64,000 bases of DNA. It comes from Agromyces subbeticus DSM 16689 (GTDB lineage Bacteria; Actinomycetota; Actinomycetes; Actinomycetales; Microbacteriaceae). The stretch lies in NCBI RefSeq assembly GCF_000421565.1, contig NZ_ATXG01000008.1, forward strand, positions 1-64,000, given 5' to 3'. Position 1 is the stretch's first letter; each line of letters starts with the position of its first letter. Of this stretch, positions 7,429 to 15,285 are shown piece after piece. Under the pieces are notes generated by a model. The model was given only the letters and a program-made list of their open reading frames with translations, searched no databases and had not been told where the DNA came from. The position numbers and the translations under genes are program-made.

Positions 7429-8448
7429 ATGAGCATCACTGCGCCGCGCACCCGCCAGCCCAAGGGCCAGCCGATCGGCGGTCAGTTCGCCCAGGAGACC
7501 CGAGGCGAGTCGGCCACAGGGCTGACCGCGCCCCCCGCTGAGGAGAGTGCCTTCCGTCGCCGCTACGACACGATGGAACAGAACATGCAGGCCTTCCACG
7601 GCGAGCTCGAGAAGCAGGTCGAGGATCTCGCCGATGACGAGAACTGGAACGCGTACCTGCGCACGATGTCGCAGTTCCATCGGTATTCGCTGTCGAACCA
7701 GCTGCTCATCGCCGTTCAGAGTCCTGGTGCGACCCGCGTCGCCGGGTTCAAGAAGTGGCAGGAGCTCGGCCGCCAGGTGAGGAAGGGCGAGAAGGGTATC
7801 GCGATCTTCGTGCCCAAGCGCATCCGCGTCGACCGCAAGGACGGCGAGGGCAAGGTGCTTCTCGGCGACAACGGGAAGCCGCTCAAGGACTCGATCACGG
7901 TCGGATTCACCACCGGCACCGTGTTCGACGTCTCGCAAACCGATGGCGAGGAACTGCCCGACATCGTCCGCGAGCTCAGCGAGACGCCGCCGGCAGGTTT
8001 CAAGGAGGACCTCCAGCACGCGATCCAGGACGCCGGCTTCACCGTCAGCTACGAAGACATCCCCGGGGGCGCCTCCGGCTTCACGACCGTGGACGGAAGC
8101 AACCGCGTCGTCATCCAGACTGGCCTCACGCGAGGATCGGAAGCAGAGGTGCTCGCGCACGAGCTCGGGCACATCAAGGCCGGCCACATCGAGCGGCATG
8201 ACCAGTACCACACCGGGCACGCAGGGCACCGCGGCGCGATGGAAGTCGAGGCCGAGTCGATCGCGTACGTCCTCTGCCGCTCGAACGGCATGAGCACGAA
8301 GGTCGGCGAGGTCTCTGCGACCTACGTCGCCGGCTGGTCCCGCAAGGAGCCGGAGCACATCAAGGAGTCGGCGACGAAGGTCTCTTCGGTTGTCCGCGAG
8401 CTTCTCGGTAACGGCTCGTGGCGGAACGCGTTCGCGGATCAGAGCTGA
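7429..8448 (+). CDS. ardC: ArdC-like antirestriction protein with metallopeptidase domain
   Basis: This 339-residue protein starts with the element's tag (RQPKGQPIGGQFA, then RGESATGL). An ArdC-type ssDNA-binding domain follows (about 45-155), seen in NWNAYLRTMSQFHRYSLSNQ and GFKKWQELGRQVRKGEKGI. The C-terminal domain is an IrrE/ImmA-like zinc metallopeptidase with HELGH at about 244-248 and a third ligand region, EVEAESIAYVLC. ArdC proteins protect incoming single-stranded DNA from restriction. ArdC of plasmid pSa is related to the N-terminal transport domain of the RP4 TraC1 primase, which is delivered to recipients. That makes the N-terminal tag here especially interesting. The ATG lies 7 nt after GCCGCCCTTAT, so leaderless translation is predicted. 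Confidence 0.85.
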   Translation: MSITAPRTRQPKGQPIGGQFAQETRGESATGLTAPPAEESAFRRRYDTMEQNMQAFHGELEKQVEDLADDENWNAYLRTMSQFHRYSLSNQLLIAVQSPGATRVAGFKKWQELGRQVRKGEKGIAIFVPKRIRVDRKDGEGKVLLGDNGKPLKDSITVGFTTGTVFDVSQTDGEELPDIVRELSETPPAGFKEDLQHAIQDAGFTVSYEDIPGGASGFTTVDGSNRVVIQTGLTRGSEAEVLAHELGHIKAGHIERHDQYHTGHAGHRGAMEVEAESIAYVLCRSNGMSTKVGEVSATYVAGWSRKEPEHIKESATKVSSVVRELLGNGSWRNAFADQS

Positions 8449-8630
8449 GGCGACCCCAGCACGGCGGTCGTCACTTCCGGTGGCGGCCGCCTCTCGCGCG
8501 GACGCGGAGACCCTCGACGAGGGGAACGGGCTTGCCGGATCGCCTGGACGATGAGCGGTCCGATTTGCCGGGCGGCCTGGATGACGGAGGCGATGCAAGT
8601 GAGGGCGCGGGTGATCGCGATGGGATCCAT
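8439..8630 (-). CDS. Small amphipathic hypothetical protein
   Basis: A 63-residue frame from ATG 8630 with AGGAG about six bases upstream. Residues 3-32 form a hydrophobic/amphipathic helix (ITRALTCIASVIQAARQIGPL) followed by an Arg/Pro-rich tail. The end overlaps the convergent 3' end of the ArdC-like gene by 10 bp. No family is recognised; the ribosome-binding site is the main support. Confidence 0.4.
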   Translation of the reverse strand: MDPIAITRALTCIASVIQAARQIGPLIVQAIRQARSPRRGSPRPRERRPPPEVTTAVLGSPQL

Positions 8631-8732
8631 CTCTGGCTCCTGACGTTGACGGTGATGGTTGGTCACCGAATACCCTGCGGCAGGTTCGCCATCTGCCAGA
8701 CCAACCTCCGCCGCCCGCGCCGCGAGCTGGTG

Positions 8733-8755
8733 CCTACCGTTATCATCGGTAGGCC
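8733..8755. repeat. 8-bp inverted repeat with a 7-nt loop
   Basis: GCCTACCG (8733-8740) and CGGTAGGC (8748-8755) flank TTATCAT. It lies between two minus-strand genes and could be a terminator hairpin for 8772-9122 or an operator for 8439-8630. There is no T-run. Confidence 0.4.
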
Positions 8756-8771
8756 CGTGTCACCGCTGAGC

Positions 8772-9122
8772 TCAGACCGCATCGACCCAGTGGCCGAAGC
8801 TCCCGCGAGATACCGCCGTGAGCACGGCGTCGACGACCTCGATCGGGGTGTCGGTATCCATGAGCACCAGCGGCGCGCTTGCCCAGCCGCCGCGGCCGTC
8901 GAAGGCTTCGGGAGCGAGGATGACGATCGGCTCGGTGCCAATGCAGGTGTTCGTGTGCCGCTCAGCGCCGGACGGGCCGTCGATCGTGTGGACGGGACTC
9001 ACGCTAACGAGGACCTGGTCTCGGTTTGCCGGGTCTATGTCGATGCGCACGTCAAAGTCAGCGGCATGGCGCGCGGCATCTGTCAGCTTGGCGGTCACCG
9101 CCGGCGCGATGGTCGTGTGCAT
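8772..9122 (-). CDS. Hypothetical protein
   Basis: A 116-residue protein from ATG 9122, preceded by GGAAGGGGACACC. A helical start (VTAKLTDAARHAADFDVRIDID) is followed by beta-strand-rich sequence with QVLVSVSP and EPIVILAPEAFDGRGGW. The gene has its own upstream motif (9167-9177) with a leader of about 45 nt. It belongs to the minus-strand block 8.4-14.7 kb that holds the helicase and nuclease genes. No function assigned. Confidence 0.55.
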   Translation of the reverse strand: MHTTIAPAVTAKLTDAARHAADFDVRIDIDPANRDQVLVSVSPVHTIDGPSGAERHTNTCIGTEPIVILAPEAFDGRGGWASAPLVLMDTDTPIEVVDAVLTAVSRGSFGHWVDAV

Positions 9123-9166
9123 GGTGTCCCCTTCCGGTGGGGCGATGACTCGCCCGTGCAGTCGGG

Positions 9167-9177
9167 ATATGCGCGGC
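9167..9177 (-). promoter_or_regulatory. Element motif GCCGCGCATAT with leader
   Basis: A minus-strand copy about 45 nt upstream of ATG 9122. Because a GGGGAC ribosome-binding site lies in between, this is a leadered version of the motif. Confidence 0.55.
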
Positions 9178-9304
9178 ACGGATCACATTCAGGCCAACAG
9201 CCCCTCACCGGATCTCAACACGGACCGTGGATCGGGATTGAGTCGAATACCTCAACGTTGTCAGCCTGGGCTCCTCCCCGTGCCCGGCTCCTCGGCAAGG
9301 ATCG

Positions 9305-9766
9305 CTACCGTGAATCCCGCTCAGGGTCAGGACGCGACCCGCCTCGAGATTCCATCCACCTGTCGACCAGGAAGATCGCGGTGAGCTGCTTGGCCTGAAT
9401 GGCGGGGATTCTCACGAGTCCCGCCATGATCCACACACCGAGTCGAACGAACGCCTCCATGTTCAGAAGGGTGGAGGTCAGCATTGCAGCCACGACGATG
9501 CTGCCGAGGCCGGCAGCGTTCCAATCGTCCGCTGCCTTGAGAGCGTTCTGGTTGAGGTTGGCGAGCCACATCATGGCGTCGGCACCGCGGCTCAGCAGCG
9601 TTGCTGCGATGAGCTGAGAGGCGATCGTCAGTGGCTGTCGCACCCAGAACCGCCACCTGGTCTCAGAGGCGAGTGCACTGATCGAGCCAAGAATGCGCGA
9701 ATCACCGGACGAGCGATACGGGGACGCTGCATTCAGGATGCTCTTGAAGAGTTGGATGATGAGCAT
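9305..9766 (-). CDS. Hypothetical membrane protein
   Basis: A 153-residue protein from ATG 9766, with GGAAGGA about eight bases upstream. It has an N-terminal hydrophobic stretch and two or three further hydrophobic segments (about 45-62, 80-98 and 104-130: GLGSIVVAAMLTSTL and VRLGVWIMAGLVRIPAI). A charged Arg/Asp-rich tail follows. No family is recognised. The A/T-richer codons and the position fit the mobile element. Confidence 0.5.
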   Translation of the reverse strand: MLIIQLFKSILNAASPYRSSGDSRILGSISALASETRWRFWVRQPLTIASQLIAATLLSRGADAMMWLANLNQNALKAADDWNAAGLGSIVVAAMLTSTLLNMEAFVRLGVWIMAGLVRIPAIQAKQLTAIFLVDRWMESRGGSRPDPERDSR

Positions 9767-9821
9767 TGGTCGATCCTTCCGTTGTGATCATCTTCTCGAC
9801 GGCTGCTGATGGCGACGGCGC

Positions 9822-9974
9822 TCAGATCTCCTCGAACGTGCCTGTGTGCTTGCGGTTGTGATGCTTCTCGGAGTCGCAGACGCACGTTGCGCGCCCTCCC
9901 ATGACGTCCCATCGGGCAGGGCACCAACGATGTAGGCCGACGATGCAGAGCACGTTCCAAGCCCACGTGTACAT
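9822..9974 (-). CDS. 50-residue Cys/His-rich protein coupled to the helicase gene
   Basis: The ATG at 9974 overlaps the helicase stop (TGATG), a classic coupling arrangement. The product begins MYTWAWNVLCIVGLHRWCP and continues with GGRATCVCDSEKHHNRKH. The Cys and His spacing suggests a small zinc ribbon like those in actinophage proteins with a GxHxW start. Its tight coupling suggests an accessory role to the helicase, which is inferred. Confidence 0.5.
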   Translation of the reverse strand: MYTWAWNVLCIVGLHRWCPARWDVMGGRATCVCDSEKHHNRKHTGTFEEI

Positions 9975-11455
9975 CAGACGAACCCGCCGGTGAACGTGTG
10001 GACCCAGGAGAGCGCCTTCGCGTCGAGGTGCCGCTTCGCGCGCGTGACGGCGACGTACGCGAGCATGGCCTCGGATTTCTGGAGCGGCTTCTGGTTGCCG
10101 TCTTCGTCGCGGCCGGGCTCGCGCCAGTCCTCCTCGGAGATGCGGACGTGCCGCCACTCGAGTCCCTTTGCGACGTGCCCCGTCGCGACGACGAGCTCGG
10201 CCTGATCGGCGGGCACGCACGAGTCGATCGCGGCGAGGATCGCCGGGGCGCCGTAGGTGTTGATGATGCCGACGAGCGGGGCGAGGTCGGCACCGTCTTC
10301 GGTCTCCGAGTATTCGACGACCGCACCCCACGTGGTGAACATGCAGAGGTCGGGATGCCGGGTCGGCTGGCCACTGAGGAGGTCGAGCGCCGCGGCCGCG
10401 AGTGAGCGGATCTGGTTCGCGCGGCTCTCCCCCGCGATGGCGACGGAGACGCCCGTCTCGTGCGCGCGCATGAGCTCGACGATGACGCCAGCGTTCGTAC
10501 GGCAGAGGATCGCGTCCGGCGCTCGGTGCGAGTGCTTGTCGCGGTGGACCGACGAGCGGGCGCCTTCGAGCCCCCGCAGGCGGAGGTCGCTGCCGAGCAA
10601 CTCCAGCCAGACGTTTGCCTCACCTGCGATCGCGTCGCCGAAGCGGAACGCCTGGGTGAGCCGGAGACGGTCGCCGCCGAAGCGGTCGAGAGCGTCGGTT
10701 GCACCGCGCCAGCCGTAGATCGCCTGGCATCGGTCGCCGACGGAGATGACCTGGGCGTGCTTCTGCCGGCGGACGACATCGACCATGAGAGTGTCCGCGT
10801 CCTGAGCCTCGTCGAAGAGGATGAAGTCGACGTCGAGCTGCGGCTTCGAGAGCGCCCACAACTTCAGGTAGTGGTCGTGGTCGACCGGGAGGCCGCCGTC
10901 GAGGTCGACGACGTCGTCCCAGTACGCCTGCGCGAACCGCATGATGGCCGGGGTGATCTGCTCGAGGTGCGCATCGGTGGCGCCGAGGCCGAGAAGCCGC
11001 GGGTGCATCGATACGTGGTCGGCGACGATCCGCTTCTTGCCTGACTTGCAGAACTGGTTCACCGTCTCCTGCACCATCGACATCACGATCGGTGCGGGGA
11101 TCGCCGACAGGGCCGATCCCGGGATCGCGACGGGGAGGTTCCGGACGCCGAGGTAGCGCTGCTTCTCCCAGATCGGCATGCGGCCGCTGAGGCGGTCCCG
11201 ACGCGGCGAGCCGAACTCGCGGAACGCGAGCGAGTGGGCAGTCTTCGCCAGCACGCCAGTACCCTCGAACGTGCGCTGTGCCTCGGTCGCGACCGACTTG
11301 TTGAACGCGAGGTACAGGCCTCGGCGCTTCGGAGTTGACCGGGCGATGAGCTTCAGCGCCGTCGTCTTTCCGGTGCCGGCGCCTGCTTCGAGGACGACGT
11401 TGCTTCCACTGCGGTAAGCGTCGATCGCGGCCTGCTGCTCATCGGTCGGCTTCAT
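9974..11455 (-). CDS. UvrD/Rep-family superfamily 1 helicase
   Basis: A 493-residue ATP-dependent DNA helicase. Motif Q-like TDEQQAAIDAY is at the start, Walker A GAGTGKT at about 25-31 and AFNKSVATEA (motif Ia region) after it. Walker B DEAQD is at about 215, GDRCQAIYGWRGA (motif III) follows, and AYVAVTRAKRHLD (motif VI) lies near the C-terminus. It is short for the family and lacks large 1B/2B insertions. Transcription likely starts at the GCCGCGCATAT motif at 11505-11515, with a leader carrying GAAGGA. In the same strand block a RecB-like nuclease is encoded at 12905, so the two could form a split helicase-nuclease. Confidence 0.9.
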   Translation of the reverse strand: MKPTDEQQAAIDAYRSGSNVVLEAGAGTGKTTALKLIARSTPKRRGLYLAFNKSVATEAQRTFEGTGVLAKTAHSLAFREFGSPRRDRLSGRMPIWEKQRYLGVRNLPVAIPGSALSAIPAPIVMSMVQETVNQFCKSGKKRIVADHVSMHPRLLGLGATDAHLEQITPAIMRFAQAYWDDVVDLDGGLPVDHDHYLKLWALSKPQLDVDFILFDEAQDADTLMVDVVRRQKHAQVISVGDRCQAIYGWRGATDALDRFGGDRLRLTQAFRFGDAIAGEANVWLELLGSDLRLRGLEGARSSVHRDKHSHRAPDAILCRTNAGVIVELMRAHETGVSVAIAGESRANQIRSLAAAALDLLSGQPTRHPDLCMFTTWGAVVEYSETEDGADLAPLVGIINTYGAPAILAAIDSCVPADQAELVVATGHVAKGLEWRHVRISEEDWREPGRDEDGNQKPLQKSEAMLAYVAVTRAKRHLDAKALSWVHTFTGGFV

Positions 11456-11502
11456 GGATAGTCCTTCTCTTCCGGAGTGCCGTCGTTCGTGGCGGCCAGC
11501 TC

Positions 11503-11955
11503 TTATATGCGCGGCGTCGGTTGTTCGCGGGCTCGCTCATCGCAGAGTGATGACGAAGGCATGATCGAGCACCCGACGGCATGAACAGCCGGGACGATGG
11601 TCGACCCGATGATGATCAGCGCGGCGGCTAGGGCGAGTACTACGATGACCCCGCTCGCGACGAAGAATCTGGCCTCGGCTCGGCTGACCACGGTTGCATC
11701 GCTGGAGGGAGCGAAGAGGAGCTCGATGTCCAAGTCGAAGTCGCCGCCCTCGGCCGTGCGGCTCTGAGGATCACGCGCTGGAGGTGCCGAAGGCCTCAGC
11801 TTCAGCCGTCTTCGGAAACACGCGATGCGGTCAGTGTCGGAGTCGAGCAATGCCGTGATCTCGACGTGAAGTGCTTTCGCGTGGAGCCGCTTGGGCTCCG
11901 GTCGGTCGATTCGAGGTACGGCGCCGGGGATGGTGCTGGGCTCCTGCCGGCTCAC
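11503..11955 (-). CDS. Single-pass membrane protein coupled to the redoxin gene
   Basis: A 150-residue product whose GTG start at 11955 overlaps the redoxin stop (GTGA). Residues 1-95 are charged and presumably cytoplasmic (ALHVEITALLDSDTDRIACFRRRLK; DFDLDIELLF). One transmembrane helix follows (about 103-127: VASGVIVVLALAAALIIIG), then a short tail with two Cys. The final codons overlap the helicase promoter motif, so termination and the next promoter share DNA. Function unknown; coupling to a redoxin suggests a membrane partner. Confidence 0.5.
   Translation of the reverse strand: MSRQEPSTIPGAVPRIDRPEPKRLHAKALHVEITALLDSDTDRIACFRRRLKLRPSAPPARDPQSRTAEGGDFDLDIELLFAPSSDATVVSRAEARFFVASGVIVVLALAAALIIIGSTIVPAVHAVGCSIMPSSSLCDERAREQPTPRI
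11505..11515 (-). promoter_or_regulatory. Element motif GCCGCGCATAT with leader, before the helicase gene
   Basis: A minus-strand copy 50 nt upstream of ATG 11455, with GAAGAGAAGGA as the ribosome-binding region. It overlaps the last codons of the membrane-protein gene. Confidence 0.55.
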
Positions 11956-12257
11956 GCGTTGACGAGCGTTTCGCGCTGCGCGATGAGCAGTGCGGCGGCC
12001 TCTTCGATCTTCGACGGGTTGAACCCAGTCCACTGCTGGGATTCACCGGATTCGAGGTCGTCGACCATGAGTACGGGCATCTGGCGAAGGCCCGACTCCA
12101 TGAGGAAGTCGTAGGCGTCCTTGTCCTCAAACGCGTCCCGCACGACGAAATCGGCGTGATCCGAGTCAGGCTTGATGCCCTTGCTCTCGAAATGGCGATA
12201 GGTCCCTGTGCATTGGACGCAGTCGGGCTTCGTGTACATCGTGACGGTTGTCGCCAT
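11952..12257 (-). CDS. NrdH/glutaredoxin-like redox protein
   Basis: A 101-residue thioredoxin-fold protein with the active site CVQC (about 13-16) in the usual place after YTKPD, and the cis-Pro motif QMPVLMVDD (about 59-67). NrdH and mycoredoxin proteins pass electrons to ribonucleotide reductase or repair oxidised cysteines. No ribonucleotide reductase gene is nearby, so the partner is probably another protein of the element or of the host. It starts at ATG 12257 after GAGGAGCATCTCC, with its own motif at 12308-12318. Mobile elements and phages often carry such redoxins to support DNA synthesis. Confidence 0.85.
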   Translation of the reverse strand: MATTVTMYTKPDCVQCTGTYRHFESKGIKPDSDHADFVVRDAFEDKDAYDFLMESGLRQMPVLMVDDLESGESQQWTGFNPSKIEEAAALLIAQRETLVNA

Positions 12258-12307
12258 GGAGATGCTCCTCGGTTAGTGTCGGGCGCCAATTGTGTGGGCC
12301 ATCCCAG

Positions 12308-12318
12308 ATAAGGGCGGC
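12308..12318 (-). promoter_or_regulatory. Element motif GCCGCCCTTAT with leader
   Basis: A minus-strand copy about 50 nt upstream of the redoxin start, with GAGGAG as ribosome-binding site. It has the CCTTAT form otherwise seen at leaderless genes. Confidence 0.55.
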
Positions 12319-12385
12319 GACTCCCGCCTGAAAATGGTTCGGCCGCCGCACCGGCAGGTCAGGTGCGGCGGCCGTACTTCATCGA

Positions 12386-12892
12386 TCAGTCGGCGCCTTC
12401 GGTCTCGGCGACACCGTTGTCCTCGAGGTGGCGGAGGATGCGGACCTTCTTGTTCGGGTCCTTCGCCATCTGCTCGATCTCCACCCACAGCGTCACGTCG
12501 TGTCCCTTCAGCGACCGTGCGAGGCGGGCCATCGACATGCCGTCAACGTTGTCGGTGCGCTCGGTGCGGACCTGCTCCTCACCGCTCGGGTTCTGCTCGG
12601 TGGGGCGGCCCTTCAGGCTGATGATCGCGCGCTTGGAGCTCTTCTCCAGCGAGACCCGGACGATCGTCGAGCGGAAGACCTTCGTGTTCGGGCCGCTGAC
12701 GCTCGTGATGGTCTTCTGCTCGGCCGAGCTGTCGCCTAGGGCGATCGTGAACTCGCGGATGAGGCGTCGGACCTTCTGCTTCCACTCGGTGACGGGGTCG
12801 AAGCTCTTGTCATCGGGCGCGGGGCCGGGCGCGGGCTGCGGGCCAGCTGCCTGGAAGGCGGCGAGGATGACCTGCTGATTGATGTCGCTCAT
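12386..12892 (-). CDS. Hypothetical protein between nuclease and redoxin genes
   Basis: A 168-residue protein. A Pro-rich N-terminus (about 15-30) precedes a charged helix (VTEWKQKVRRLIREF) and a beta-rich body (FRSTIVRVSLEKSSKRAIISLKG; HDVTLWVEIEQM), ending in an acidic tail. A beta-barrel with an acidic C-terminal tail would suit a single-strand DNA-binding accessory protein, but this is only a structural guess. It starts 12 nt after the RecB-like stop and so is likely co-transcribed with it. Confidence 0.5.
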   Translation of the reverse strand: MSDINQQVILAAFQAAGPQPAPGPAPDDKSFDPVTEWKQKVRRLIREFTIALGDSSAEQKTITSVSGPNTKVFRSTIVRVSLEKSSKRAIISLKGRPTEQNPSGEEQVRTERTDNVDGMSMARLARSLKGHDVTLWVEIEQMAKDPNKKVRILRHLEDNGVAETEGAD

Positions 12893-12904
12893 GGTGATTC
12901 CGAT

Positions 12905-14650
12905 CTACTTGGTGGGGGCTTCGGTCAGCGGGGCGTACGCTTCAGCGCGGAACTTCTTGGCCTTGAACAGGCCGATGGCGGTGTCGGTGATCGTCTCGGT
13001 GAGCGTGGTCGCGTCGTCGATCCATTCCTCCCACGCCTCGATGGGCTTGCCGAACGGCAGCGGGTGGACGCGGATCGCCGTTCGCAGGGAGTCCCGCATG
13101 CGGTGGTTCGCGCCGTCCTCCCACCCGGTCTCTCCGGTTAGCTTTCGCTGACTGCTGATGACTACCTGCGCGAGCGTGGACGAGAGTGCGCGGACGTTCT
13201 TCTTCGTCGGCTCGTAGCCCGCAGCGACCACCAGTTCAGCGGCGTATTGCACGACCCAGAACACGGCGGTGGCTGCATACGAGTTCGGGTTCAGTGTGCC
13301 GCCGGCGGTGGGGTTCCACGGCTTGTCTTCCATGAGGGTCACGGTGTTCTCCTGATCTGCTGTGTGCTCGACCGGGATATGCGCGGCGGCCGCGGCTTCA
13401 GCGGAGACCTGGGTTCGCTGGTGTTCGACGGCGGTGAGCTCGGCCTCGCGCTGCGCGATCGCGGCGTCGGCTTCATGGTCTCCGCGCTTCCGCTTCACGG
13501 GCTTCGCCGGCTTGGCTGGCTTCTGCGTGTCGGTGGGCCTCTGGAACGACGGCAGGGCAGGCGCGGGCTTCTTCACCGTCGGGATACCGAGGTCGACCCT
13601 CGACGGGGCGGTCTTTACGAGGTTCGGGTCGACCACTCGCTTGGTGCGGCCGCCGGGGCTGGGCACCTTTACCGTGTCAGTGAGGTCTTCCTTCCCAGCG
13701 TCTTGCGCGGCGGGACACGAGTTCACAAGGCTGCACCATCCGCAAAGCGGGCTGACGGACACCTCGAAGAGGTCGTTATCGGCATACCGATGCATGGTCT
13801 GAGCAGAGTTCCTGAACCGCCGGCTGGACTTCGCGACTGCTTCGTCGGAAAGATCGATGTCGCGGATCTTGCCCTCCGCCACGTAGATGAGCTTCCCGCC
13901 GATGACGGGGAGTCCGGTGACGGCCTCGACGACAACGCGGTAGTCGCGCACTTGGTCGCCGTGGTCGTCCTCGACCGGCCTTCGGTACTTCTTCGACTCC
14001 TCCTCCGGATCCTTGAACTTCCCGAACTTGTAGTCGGTGACGATCAGGCCGATGATCTCGCCCGCCTCATCGCGGACAACCTCGATTCGGTCGACTTTTC
14101 CGCTGAAAGGGATGCCTTTGATGGACGCCTTCAGCTCGTTCGGTCGCTTCTCCGCCCAGTTCCAGCCGCCGATCGCGAGCTCGTTCGCGTAGACCTCGAC
14201 CGTGGTCGGGTCCTCGACTTCGAAGATGCCGACGGCGCGAGTGTGGACTTCGACGTACCAGCGCTCGCGATGTTCAACTTCTAGCGCGGCGACGTTGCCT
14301 GAGAGGATCTCGCCGAGCATCTCGGTCCGGAAGCCGTCGTCGTCTTGGAGGCGGGAGGTGATCGCGGCCACCGTGTCTCGGGTACGCGCGTGAGGCTCGC
14401 CACTGAAGAGCGTCTCGAGGACAGCGTGCGCGGCGGTGCCGAGTGAGTTCGCTCCGAACGCGAGTTCCTCGCGCGGCATGAGCCGGTCGGCAGCCATCGA
14501 GGCGCCGCATCCGTCGAGCGCGAAGGACATCGACGGGCTGAGCTCACGCCTCCGGAGCTTCTTGCCGAGGGCCGCCTCGGTAATGGTCAGGCCGCCCTTG
14601 GTCCACGCGGTACCGGGGAGCAAGGACGTGGATGTCTTCGATTCGGTCAC
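12905..14650 (-). CDS. RecB-like PD-(D/E)XK nuclease fused to a second protein
   Basis: A 581-residue product in two parts. The N-terminal part (1 to about 320) is a RecB/Cas4-like nuclease: LGTAAHAVLE, FSGKVDRIE and VTDYKFGK are its catalytic motifs. A Cys cluster at about 303-315 (LCGWCSLVNSC), with a Cys near residue 45, could bind an iron-sulfur cluster. A Pro/Ala-rich linker follows. The last 145 residues (from MTLMEDKPWNP) look like an independent helical protein. At the junction lie an element motif and a ribosome-binding site, so the fusion is probably recent. The start GTG 14650 is chosen because it lies 7 nt after the motif; ATG 14659, inside the motif, is the alternative. It likely works with the UvrD-like helicase. 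Confidence 0.75.
   Translation of the reverse strand: MTESKTSTSLLPGTAWTKGGLTITEAALGKKLRRRELSPSMSFALDGCGASMAADRLMPREELAFGANSLGTAAHAVLETLFSGEPHARTRDTVAAITSRLQDDDGFRTEMLGEILSGNVAALEVEHRERWYVEVHTRAVGIFEVEDPTTVEVYANELAIGGWNWAEKRPNELKASIKGIPFSGKVDRIEVVRDEAGEIIGLIVTDYKFGKFKDPEEESKKYRRPVEDDHGDQVRDYRVVVEAVTGLPVIGGKLIYVAEGKIRDIDLSDEAVAKSSRRFRNSAQTMHRYADNDLFEVSVSPLCGWCSLVNSCPAAQDAGKEDLTDTVKVPSPGGRTKRVVDPNLVKTAPSRVDLGIPTVKKPAPALPSFQRPTDTQKPAKPAKPVKRKRGDHEADAAIAQREAELTAVEHQRTQVSAEAAAAAHIPVEHTADQENTVTLMEDKPWNPTAGGTLNPNSYAATAVFWVVQYAAELVVAAGYEPTKKNVRALSSTLAQVVISSQRKLTGETGWEDGANHRMRDSLRTAIRVHPLPFGKPIEAWEEWIDDATTLTETITDTAIGLFKAKKFRAEAYAPLTEAPTK
13342..13387 (-). promoter_or_regulatory. Buried promoter motif and ribosome-binding site inside the nuclease gene
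   Basis: GCCGCGCATAT (13377-13387, minus) is followed by AGGAG and, six bases on, GTG 13342, in frame with the nuclease gene. From here a separate 145-residue protein (12905-13342) could be made. The encoded linker AHIPVEHTADQENT is simply this leader translated. Confidence 0.55.
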
Positions 14651-14657
14651 ATCAGGC

Positions 14658-14668
14658 ATATGCGCGGC
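14658..14668 (-). promoter_or_regulatory. Element motif GCCGCGCATAT, leaderless type
   Basis: A minus-strand copy ending 7 nt before GTG 14650. The motif also contains an ATG (14659) in the same frame, so the first residues of the nuclease depend on which codon is used. Confidence 0.6.
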
Positions 14669-14699
14669 GCCAGTTCACAGTGGCCAGGCGTCGGATATC

Positions 14700-14807
14700 C
14701 CGCGGAATCACGCGGAAGTTGAGGCGGCGGCGGGGCTCAGGCTGTCACCGGAACACTTTTCTGAAGCCGAACGGAACGGCAGAATCCGCGGAATCACGCG
14801 GAAGTTG
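14700..14807. repeat. 22-bp direct repeat
   Basis: Copies at 14700-14721 and 14786-14807 are identical; each contains CGCGGAATCACGCGGAAG. An inverted partial copy (TGATTCCGCGG) is near 15067-15077. Confidence 0.75.
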
Positions 14808-15178
14808 GGCGCTGGAACACCATTTCCGGAACACTAGATCACTTTTCAGAAGTGAAAAGTGATCCGGCAAAACCCGCGCCGTTGCTGGGCAAGAGGCCCC
14901 TATAAGTAAGTAAGTATTAGTGGAACATTCCGAGACATATATATATAAGAGAGAAGGGGTTGCATATCCCCCTCAGAGCACCCATATACAACACCCCACT
15001 TCTCTCTATATAGGTCCTGTCCGGGGTGAAACGGTGTTCTTCTGTTCCAAAACCCCCAGATCCGCATGATTCCGCGGAACTTCGCCGGAACAGCAGAAAT
15101 ACACCCCTTGACCCCCAAACTGTGCCGAACCGCGAAACCCCAGATCAACGCGAAAAGTCGAGTGTTCTAAAGTGTTCC
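14750..15178. repeat. GGAACAC / GTGTTCC half-site array
   Basis: Direct copies begin at 14750, 14814, 14828, 14922 and 15087. Inverted copies or variants begin at 15034, 15043, 15162 and 15172. The orientation tends to flip across the AT-rich centre, as expected for protein-binding iterons. Confidence 0.5.
14837..14864. repeat. Perfect 11-bp hairpin
   Basis: GATCACTTTTC (14837-14847) pairs with GAAAAGTGATC (14854-14864) around AGAAGT. It is inside the candidate origin and is not followed by a T-run, so it is more likely a binding or processing site than a terminator. Confidence 0.6.
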
Positions 15179-15285
15179 AATCCTGATGTCGGCAACTGTG
15201 CCGGTCGCCGCTTGCAGTTTCGCCGCATTGGCACCTGTGAACGCATGTACCGCCTCCGGGCGGCGATCACAGACGGAGACCGGAC

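Larger units (their letters stand above)
14669..15285. other. AT-rich repeat region, candidate origin
   Basis: A gap of about 600 bp without a gene, clearly AT-richer than its surroundings, especially 14895-15015 with alternating TA runs. It holds a 22-bp direct repeat, a long perfect hairpin, nine GGAACA/TGTTC-type half-sites and an imperfect inverted repeat (TATATAAGAGAGAAG near 14940, mirrored near 15000). Tandem short repeats beside an AT-rich melt zone are typical of plasmid replication origins. A clt or oriT locus recognised by an FtsK/TraB pump is an alternative, as an FtsK-like gene lies downstream. Confidence 0.5.
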
